DNA of 64,000 nt from Arabidopsis thaliana (taxonomy: Eukaryota; Streptophyta; Magnoliopsida; Brassicales; Brassicaceae). The stretch covers positions 11,222,101 to 11,286,100 of the forward strand of contig NC_003074.8 of assembly GCF_000001735.4 (NCBI RefSeq). Reading direction: 5' to 3'. Both the position numbers and the translations under genes were made by a program. This document shows, piece by piece, positions 57,496-64,000 of the stretch. The notes under the pieces are model-generated. The model was not told where the DNA came from. It saw nothing but the letters and a program-made list of their open reading frames with translations, and made no database searches. The stretch's first letter is position 1. The number at the start of each line of letters is the position of its first letter.

Positions 57496-58280
57496 CAGAG
57501 TTAGACTTGCGAGGAAGTAGTTTCTTCATTCTTGGAACCACAACATTAGAAAAGCAAAATAATTATGATCCATGTTTAATTTTTGAAATATGGAAGCTAC
57601 ATGTATTTTTTTAAAAAATCTTTTTTCTCTTCAGGATCATTAAATACACTAATTTCTATGGCAGTATCTTAGAATTAGGGAAGGTCATGTCTTGCGGAAC
57701 AAATCTTACAAATAACCCTATCGAATAATTCTGAAAAGATTCTTAACTAGGAACTAGGAAGCATTTTCTTTTGAAATCCGGTTGTTTATTTCGATCACGC
57801 CATAAATGATTGCATGAGCCACAACAAAAGAGAGAGTCATCACACAGTTTTGTTATAATTTTATGACATGGCTATAGATGTCCTTCGTGGAACTCATAAT
57901 TAAAGATTTCGTTGAAACTGTTTCTATATACTTAAGAATTTTGGTATTTGAAATTTTATACATATAAAGTTATCAATATGATGAGAGAAAAGAATCCAAT
58001 CATTAACCTATACACATATGATAGTGTCGAATTGTTGTTTCTGTCCTTAAATGTCTCCTCCATTTCCAAAGTCTTGGGAAACGAAGAAACAGAAAACAAA
58101 AGTCGTCTCTTGGTTTCCATGTATGTACTTATTGGGCTTATTATTGGGCTGGGCCGAAATGGTTTGCAACTTACATGTTTCATCTTCCTTTTTCTATTTG
58201 TATCCTTTCATTTGCCGAGAGAACTTCAAACGCCGGCGAAGAAGTGTCAACACTCCGGTGAGAGAGAGAGATAACCTGCA
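57496..58280. other. Intergenic DNA upstream of the chimeric XH gene
   Basis: A 108-codon plus frame at 57948-58274 has no recognisable domain. The last ~60 bases (AACGCCGGCGAAGAAG, GAGAGAGAGA) look like a 5' leader belonging to the NUP62-like segment. Confidence 0.4.
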
Positions 58281-58817
58281 ATGTCGGAAGTTTCCGTTTG
58301 GCCTATCTAACTCCGGTGGAAGTTTTCCTCCCGCCATCGTGTCCTCGCCAGCTTTCTCCTTCAATCAATCCTACTTCCTCCGCAACTCCATCATTTGAAT
58401 TCGGAACCGTTCCTTCGTCTCCATCGACCGCTCCTTCTACATCCCTCCTTTTCGGATCCTCACCGTCCATCTTTGGAGCCACCGGTTCGTCACCATCCAG
58501 TAAGTTTTGTATAGGATATGAATTTAGAGAACTTATTTATTAGGATTAGATGCTTTGGTTTGCATTATCTGAGTATAGTGTATGACATGAATCCATAGCT
58601 CTCTTAGAGATATTGATTGATGTGACTCAAGCTATGGAGTTTTCTTATGAAAGAAGTATATTGTTGTTCAGGTCTTCCATCTTCTGCTTCAACCACTACT
58701 CATGCTACTAGTTCTGTTACTACAACACAGCCATCTCTTGGTGTCGCTTCGAGTAGTGGCACAGCGATTGGTTCTCCGAATATGCCATCTGAAATAACTG
58801 AGGAAATTGTAAAGGAG
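58281..58817 (+). pseudogene. NUP62-like FG segment fused to the XH gene
   Basis: 58281-58499 and 58672-58817 encode text matching the plant nucleoporin NUP62 as I remember it. Near the ATG at 58281, KFPFGLSNSGGSF resembles the start MSGFPFGQSNSVGGF. Then come AFSFNQS, SIFGATGSSPSS and, in the second exon, LPSSASTTTHATSS and GSPNMPSEITEEIVKE (NUP62: GSPKLPSEIT..EEIIKE). The first part needs two changes of frame (after ATGTCGG and near 58370) and the ATG frame stops after nine codons. The second part is open and splices in phase into the XH exons. Confidence 0.65.
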
Positions 58818-59729
58818 GTAGAGATATTTGCTCTCTTTTGCATTTAGCTTTTATGGTATGTTTTGTATAATATGGTAATGTTTTTCTTTTGGTGTTTGAA
58901 GATTATTCTCGTGGAGGGGAATAATGAGTCACAAGAGCATAAATGGAGATCCATGAAACAGGAAAATGAAGAGCTCAAAAAAAGATTGAGGGTGATGAAA
59001 GAGGAGCTAGAGGATAAGGATTCTGAGTTAGAACAACGAGAAGGTTTGATTAATGCCCTCTTGGTGAAAGAACGCTATGCCAATGATGAGATACTTGAAG
59101 CACAGAAACTGTTGATCAGTGTATGTATAGAAATGATAAGTGTGTTCTTGACTGATTTGCTTTTTGTGGGTTTCACAACTCTGTTTTTTTGCTGCAGCAA
59201 ATGAGAGATTTAACGGATGATAGAACGACGATCAGAGTAAAGAGGATGGGACATCTTGATGTAGAGCCCTTCGTAAAAGCAAGTAAGCGGAGATTAACTG
59301 GCAACGACACTGAGGTTTACGCGGAATGGGAAGAAAACCTCAGGGATCCTCATTGGCAACCATTCAAACGGGTGGAGACTGGAAACATAGTGAAGGTTTG
59401 TTATCTATGTCATCGAGATTCTTTCTCATCGTCTATATCCCATTTGATTAGTCTTGTTTCTGGTGAATGGTGATCTTATGCAGGAAGTGGTGGATGAAGA
59501 AGATGAGAAACTTAAGAATCTCAGAGAAGAGTGGGGAGAAGAGGTGATGAACGCAGTAAAGACGGCTCTCGAAGAAGTTAACGAGTTTAACCCAAGTGGC
59601 CGACATGTAGTCCCAACACTGTGGAATTCCGAACAAGGAAGAGTAGCTACATTGAGAGAAGTGATTGCTCACATGACACATGAGATCAAAACTCTTAAAC
59701 GGAAAAAGAATCTGAAACACCGTAAGTAA
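58782..59729 (+). CDS. XH-domain protein (IDN2/FDM-like C-terminus)
   Basis: Exons 58672-58817, 58902-59120, 59198-59395 and 59484-59729 are GT-AG and in phase. The first safe in-frame Met is 58782 (MPSEITEEIVKE), giving about 232 residues. A coiled coil (RVMKEELEDKDSELEQREG) leads into the XH domain: VKRMGHLDVEPFVKA, WEENLRDPHWQPFKRV, EVVDEEDEKLKNLREEWGEE, SGRHVVPTLWNSEQGRVATL. XH domains mediate dimerisation in IDN2/FDM proteins of RNA-directed DNA methylation. The zf-XS and XS RNA-binding domains of that family are missing. From memory AT3G29375. The start is uncertain. Confidence 0.75.
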
Positions 59730-60306
59730 TGAAAGCTCTCTTGTCATTCGTGTTTCTCATTTTGTATATCGAAGCTAAGTAATCTAAACCCTTAGGGTTG
59801 GTTCTTTACTTTTGAATGAATGTTTGGTGTATTCTTACTAATTTCGTAACGTTTTTCATATGGTTGGTTTGGTATAATTTGTACTATGTTAGCAACAACA
59901 ACTATGGTTTTTGTGGATGCGAGATCTGCATTCGATATTCTGAGAATTTGGTCTAGCTTTTTATTGTAAGAGCTAAGCGAAGATAAAGTTTGGAAGAACC
60001 GAAACCTTTATCTCCACCTTGTCCTTCGAACAACTTTAGAGGAGAATGAACAGTGGCTACCAAAACATTCCTCACAGTGAACATTGATACAGTAGAGATT
60101 TTGTTTTCCCACATTGTTTACTCTGAATTTATTTGATGTCTATTCGGCCCATACCATAAAATGCAGTATATCATAAAGAAGATTTTACATAAGATGTCTA
60201 AAATATACTTCCATAAAGCCAACGACTTTACATATATGTATGTAATGCATCAGAAACGAGACTACAACAATCCCAAAGCTTCTTCTTTTCACAGGTAGTG
60301 ACTTCC
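59730..60306. other. Convergent intergenic region (XH gene and pBRP2)
   Basis: Two 3' UTRs meet here. No ORF or repeat. Confidence 0.5.
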
Positions 60307-61430
60307 TTATACTGAAAATTTTGCAGAATCCCAGGACGTGATGACACCATCTAACCTTTTGATGATGTCTGATTCACAAGCATACCAGTTAGGTATAATC
60401 TTCAAGGCGTACGGGTACATATCTTTAACCGAGTTCTTGATCGTATTCTCCACAACTTCCGCAACGATGCCAATTTCTGCAAAACACAACAGTCCTCAGC
60501 ACAATTACTTAGATTTAACAACTAAAGAGACAGTAAGCCCTAACTTTGTAGCGGAAGCAAAGAAAGAAGAATAATTCAGTTACCTCTAATAGGTTTCCTG
60601 TTGGTCTGAGATATATGAGAGATCATGAAGATAATTGCTGCAAGAACTGACTTAGGGTTTCTCCGGATATCGAAATTCTCTGCTTTCTCAACCGCTTCTG
60701 GAATCGCCATTATCTCTCTTTGACTTATATCAAGTTTGGAACAGAACCGGCGAACGAGTTCTCCGGTGTTGATAATCGCTTGAGAAGCAGACACGGAGGT
60801 TTGATGTGACTCAAGAACACGCTTTATCACCAGACTCTCTTTCCGGATATCCTTCTTGTCCACACCATTGGCAACCTCAGCGATCTCTTTCAATGTCCTC
60901 GAGAGTTGCAGTTCACGACAAGCCGTTGAAACAGAGGCTGCACATATAGCGTTTAGCTTCTTCCCTCTACGTAATTTGGTGTTAGCGTGACCATCATATT
61001 TGGAGACAATCTCACAAGCCCTAGAGTTGATTACGATATCTAGGTCTAGTGCATCGGTCATTCTCTGTATTTCTTCGAAGGCTTGCTTGATTAGGTCTTC
61101 TTCATGGTTCTTGACTTGATTATGTGCACGGAACAAAGTGGAGATGTCATCTTTGGACAGAACAGAGGAAGCGGTTTCTTTAGGTTTCTCGATGATGGTG
61201 ACAAGATCGCCTGATTTGAGAAAAGGGTTTGTCGCAGCACCAACACGGTTTGGGTCTCTGTCACTGTGATTGTCGTCGGATGCGAAAGTTCTCCATTCCT
61301 GAGAGTATTCGATGATGTGAGCTTCGAGGACAAGGCCACACTCCGAACAGATGGTGTCACCGCTACTGTGATCAACCACCATTATGGTTGGTCTCTTGCA
61401 GTCCAAGCAGGTCTCTTCTTCCATTAACAT
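60307..61430 (-). CDS. pBRP2: TFIIB-related protein pBRP2
   Basis: Exons 61430-60584 and 60476-60307 splice by GT-AG to 338 residues from the first ATG, or 336 from the second (third codon). A zinc ribbon with C8, C11, C28 and C31 (CLDCKRP..TICSECGLVLE) is followed by the B-finger-like EWRTFASDD and two cyclin-like repeats, the first near residues 105-200 (RACEIVSKY, AICAASVSTACRELQLSRTL), the second to the end. This is the layout of TFIIB, which bridges TBP and RNA polymerase. pBRP2 is a plant-specific relative that I recall as important in early endosperm growth (AT3G29380). Confidence 0.88.
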
Positions 61431-61509
61431 ATTTTTAGGGTTTCTTTCTTCTTCGTAAATTGTTTTCAGAGTTGATTTGTTGATTTGTTACCCAAAGGCC
61501 AAAGCAGAG

Positions 61510-61517
61510 TATTTATA
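61510..61517 (-). promoter_or_regulatory. TATA box of pBRP2
   Basis: TATAAATA on the minus strand about 80 bp upstream of the start codon. Confidence 0.55.
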
Positions 61518-61697
61518 GAGGATGCGAGTAAGGTAATTCTTTTTTTTCTAATAGGATTTTGATGGTTTTACAGTGTTACAATTTTACTATTAGGAAAAGT
61601 AAAGTTTCTTTTTTATTTTATGAAGTATAATTATTTCAACGGAAATTAATTAGTTACCTTTTTTCAATTGTTTGGTTATATAAAAAACAAATATTTT

Positions 61698-61867
61698 TAT
61701 ACCGAGACGAGCTGTTGCCCAGTGGTAAATCTTCTAGGTACATGTGTTAGCTTCGAGGCACATCGGAAGAAATCTCTTCTTCAAAAAAATAAATTTAACC
61801 TGCTGTGGGTCTTCTTTCTGGGAGATGTAGCGCATTTGGGTTTGAGATTCGAGATATTCACACATAA
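61698..61867 (+). mobile_element. Second tRNA-derived SINE, ~170 bp
   Basis: GAGCTGTTGCCCAGTGGTAAA near 61709 is tRNA-like around the A box, and TTAGCTTCGAGGC near 61748 is B-box-like. The 3' end is an A run. AAAAAACAAATATTTT (61682-61697) flanks it on the left and the same 16 bases recur at 61868-61883, so the duplication is at least 16 bp. No ORF. Confidence 0.75.
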
Positions 61868-61940
61868 AAAAAACAAATATTTTGTAACCATAAAATTTAT
61901 ACATTTATAAATTTTAACTTAATGAACTGTATGTTATTGT

Positions 61941-62128
61941 TCCTATATTATTAAACGGTTAAATTCAAATATAGCAATTATACACTAAATAATATATAGA
62001 TATAAACGTTGTACATTTATAAAATACAACAAATTAAATCATGTATATTTTCAATCTACTAAACAAATTAAAATTTCATTAAAAAAAAAAAATTATAGTC
62101 CCGCGATGTACCACAATTTAAAATCTAG
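61941..62128 (+). mobile_element. Mini-Helitron or Helitron fragment
   Basis: TCCTATATTATTAAACGG at 61941 resembles the Helitron 5' end. CCCGCGATGTACCACAATTT at 62100 is a worn 3' hairpin, and AAAATCTAG ends at 62128, followed by T as expected. The 5' flank is T rather than A, so the 5' boundary is uncertain; it may be an internal-deletion derivative. Confidence 0.5.
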
Positions 62129-62294
62129 TATGTTACATAAGATTATTGTTATTTACATATAATATATAGTGGAGATATGTGACAGAGATACAGTGAAAAC
62201 TATATCCTAAAGCTTATTTTTCTGATTCCCTTAAGATTCTCCGATGGATATACACATCAAAACTATCTTTTCTTACCCAAATAATCTGATATGA

Positions 62295-63567
62295 TCACAG
62301 AGGAAGACAATGTAGTGGCTCTGGTAGGTTCATTGGCATTTGTATCGCAACAGCGTATTTATGCGGAATAAGTCTTTTAAAGGTCTTTGCGCGGTTATGA
62401 AACTTGCCGAGATGGTTTATCATAGAGAATCTTTCGAGGTCTTGGATTTCAAAGATGATGTCTAATATTGATGTAGTCCTCTCTAAACTGCATAGACAAT
62501 TTGAAAGAGAAATGTATTCTTAAGAAACATTATCTCTCAAAAACAATTTATGACTGATCCATCCATACCTTTGGAAGTTGCTTTCAAGCTTCTGTATTTT
62601 CTCATTGAAAGCATTGACAAGTAAAGAATGTTGCTGATCTTGATTACTAGCTGTCTTCGAAGTTTGACGACTGCACGAAAACTCTTTTTAGGTAAGTGAG
62701 AAAAGCTTAAGAAAGTGAAATCAAACTAAAACCATAATGGAACTCACTTTATGCTCTTATCCAAATCCGAGCGACATTTTAGAGAACATGAATTAGCGAG
62801 GTTGATTCTCGACACATAGTAAAGCACGATTTCGTAGTTAAGAGCTGCGTTGTCGCCCAAGAAAACAAACGTTGGTGCTGGTTGGAGAAGCTGTTGCATA
62901 AGATGTGTAGATGAAAGAAGCCTTCTCTTTGATGGAGATATCGCCTCATTTGTATCGACCTTAGTTATCATAAGGCGGTAACAACAACAAAATCAAATAT
63001 CCATGTGAAGATCGACATGGAAAATTACTTAATGATAAATATAAGAGTATTGAAACCTTCTCACTTAGTGTATTTGTCGCAAGGTTCCATTCTTGTTCAG
63101 CAATTCTATAGAGAGCAAATGTTTAAACGTCAAATATGGCGAAAACAATATAACATAATCATCATCTTGAATGTGGTATTAAATTGGTCTGACGAAATGA
63201 CCTGATGTTGTGACATAACTCTGAACCTTGTAGATATACTTTGTGCCATGGTGATTGTAAAAAGGTTGAACTCTTACGCTTCTTCCGTGTTGATAAAACC
63301 ATGTTTTGGTTCAGAGTGTTTGATTTGGTCAGTCCAGAGTTAGACTTACAAGTATAATTGTATATCCCTTGCATTTTCGGATTATTTTCCGCCTTCGAAT
63401 ACCCTGCATTACACAATAAATGGCCAACAATTTCAGAATTTTGGCGGACATAGTTGGAAGATAAAGAAAATATCTTCTAAAGAACATTTCATAATCCTTA
63501 TTGTTATCATTCCAACGATACAGTATCTTCTACACTATATTTTGTCACATAATTGAAAGTCTACAAG

Positions 63568-63612
<45 letters not shown>

Positions 63613-63916
63613 GTCACCAAACTTTAAACAAGCTAAAGAAGATTTACTTATATACATATATGTAGCTTTCGATGGTTCCAAACAGAACAAAAACAAACAT
63701 TATACAAAAAAATGCTTTGTTACTCAAATAGTGAATGCATGCAAATACTGTGAAGACAAAATATAAAGTTCTTATGAACATCTGAAATATATCAGAGTCT
63801 AAAAATGACACATTTCCAGAAATTTTTAAAAAATTGAGAGAAATTAAAGAAACAAGCAAACAATAGCTAATAACAATATCCAGAAAAAGGCAGTGGCATT
63901 TACCTATGAAGAGCAT
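62295..63916 (-). CDS. C-terminal-only member of the 'dentin sialophosphoprotein-related' plant family
   Basis: I assemble six exons: 63916-63904, 63403-63202, 63105-63057, 62959-62748, 62670-62569, 62487-62295. All have GT-AG ends and agreeing phases; total 257 codons with TGA. Motifs in order: RKKRKSSTFLQSPWHK, IAEQEWNLATNTLSEK, SPSKRRLLSSTHLMQQLLQP, NYEIVLYYVSRINLANSCS and DIIFEIQDLERFSMINHLGK. These match the C-terminal region of a family of large plant proteins (relatives of AT5G07980) as I remember it, so this is a short version of them. Function unknown. A TGA in frame shortly before 63916 supports that start, but an upstream exon beyond the window is possible. Probably AT3G29385. Confidence 0.65.
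63569..63608. repeat. (TA)n microsatellite, about 19 units
   Basis: Uninterrupted TA run in the first intron of the minus-strand gene. Confidence 0.95.
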
Positions 63917-64000
63917 GATTATAAAATTTGGGGAAATTTCAGTTTCTTTCAGTCATAAGTTTTCTGGGAAACTGAAGTAGAAAGTCTCTTGTTACGATCT

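Noticed and set aside
57948..58398. 108- and 115-codon frames upstream of the XH gene
   Set aside because: The first has no domain; the second gains NUP62-like text only at its end, by a frame that is cut by a stop.
56510..63608. (TC)n and (TA)n runs considered as CRISPR-like or centromeric repeats
   Set aside because: They are simple microsatellites with no spacers; CRISPR arrays do not occur in plant nuclear DNA.
1..64000. Search for tRNA, rRNA, riboswitch or gene-cluster type systems
   Set aside because: No complete cloverleaf or rRNA block was seen (only tRNA-like SINE heads), and neighbouring genes belong to unrelated pathways, so no cluster is claimed.

Overview
The window is nuclear plant DNA. 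It has GT-AG introns, an AT-rich intergenic background, plant-only gene families and plant transposons (Helitron, PIF/Harbinger, Ty1/copia, tRNA-derived SINEs). From memory, the gene order RING protein, unknown protein, EMB2076, membrane protein, BAG8, PHS1, zinc-finger protein, C2H2 protein, AHP2, UGD2, EXPA19, P1R3, XH protein, pBRP2 matches Arabidopsis thaliana chromosome 3 around AT3G29270-AT3G29385. Protein lengths obtained by splicing the exons by eye fit that memory (EMB2076 540 aa, BAG8 551 aa, AHP2 156 aa, UGD2 480 aa). I could not run an alignment, so the species call rests on recognition.

Layout. Positions 1-12,000 are accessory DNA with no intact host gene: a small TIR element, an E2F-site minisatellite inside a transposon-like block, two copies of a dispersed repeat, and an old Ty1/copia element split by a PIF/Harbinger element. 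Positions 12,000-18,000 hold a RING membrane protein gene (+), a six-exon unknown gene (-) and EMB2076 (+). Positions 18,400-24,500 hold a truncated duplicate of the next membrane gene, a MULE-like stretch with a possible small spliced gene, and a 3.1-kb Helitron whose two termini are both visible. Positions 24,900-29,400 carry a single-pass membrane protein gene and BAG8. Positions 30,771-35,487 carry the 15-exon plastid starch phosphorylase PHS1. Next come a zf-met protein gene, a tandemly duplicated C2H2 zinc-finger locus (one copy decayed), AHP2 and UGD2, all on the minus strand to 46,717. A transposon-rich gap follows, then the alpha-expansin EXPA19 with a frameshift, the small HLH gene P1R3, a SINE, a chimeric NUP62-like/XH gene, pBRP2 and a gene encoding only the C-terminal part of a large plant protein family.

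The genes are independent eukaryotic units, not an operon. Themes are carbohydrate metabolism and cell wall (PHS1, UGD2, EXPA19), signalling (AHP2, BAG8, P1R3), gene expression (EMB2076, pBRP2, zinc-finger proteins, XH protein) and heavy local turnover by duplication and transposition. I found no new defence-like or metabolic system. The strongest unusual items are the NUP62/XH chimera, the array of exact E2F sites at 27-bp period, the nested retroelement, the duplicated and frameshifted zinc-finger locus, and a three-exon candidate gene at 19.4-20.3 kb.
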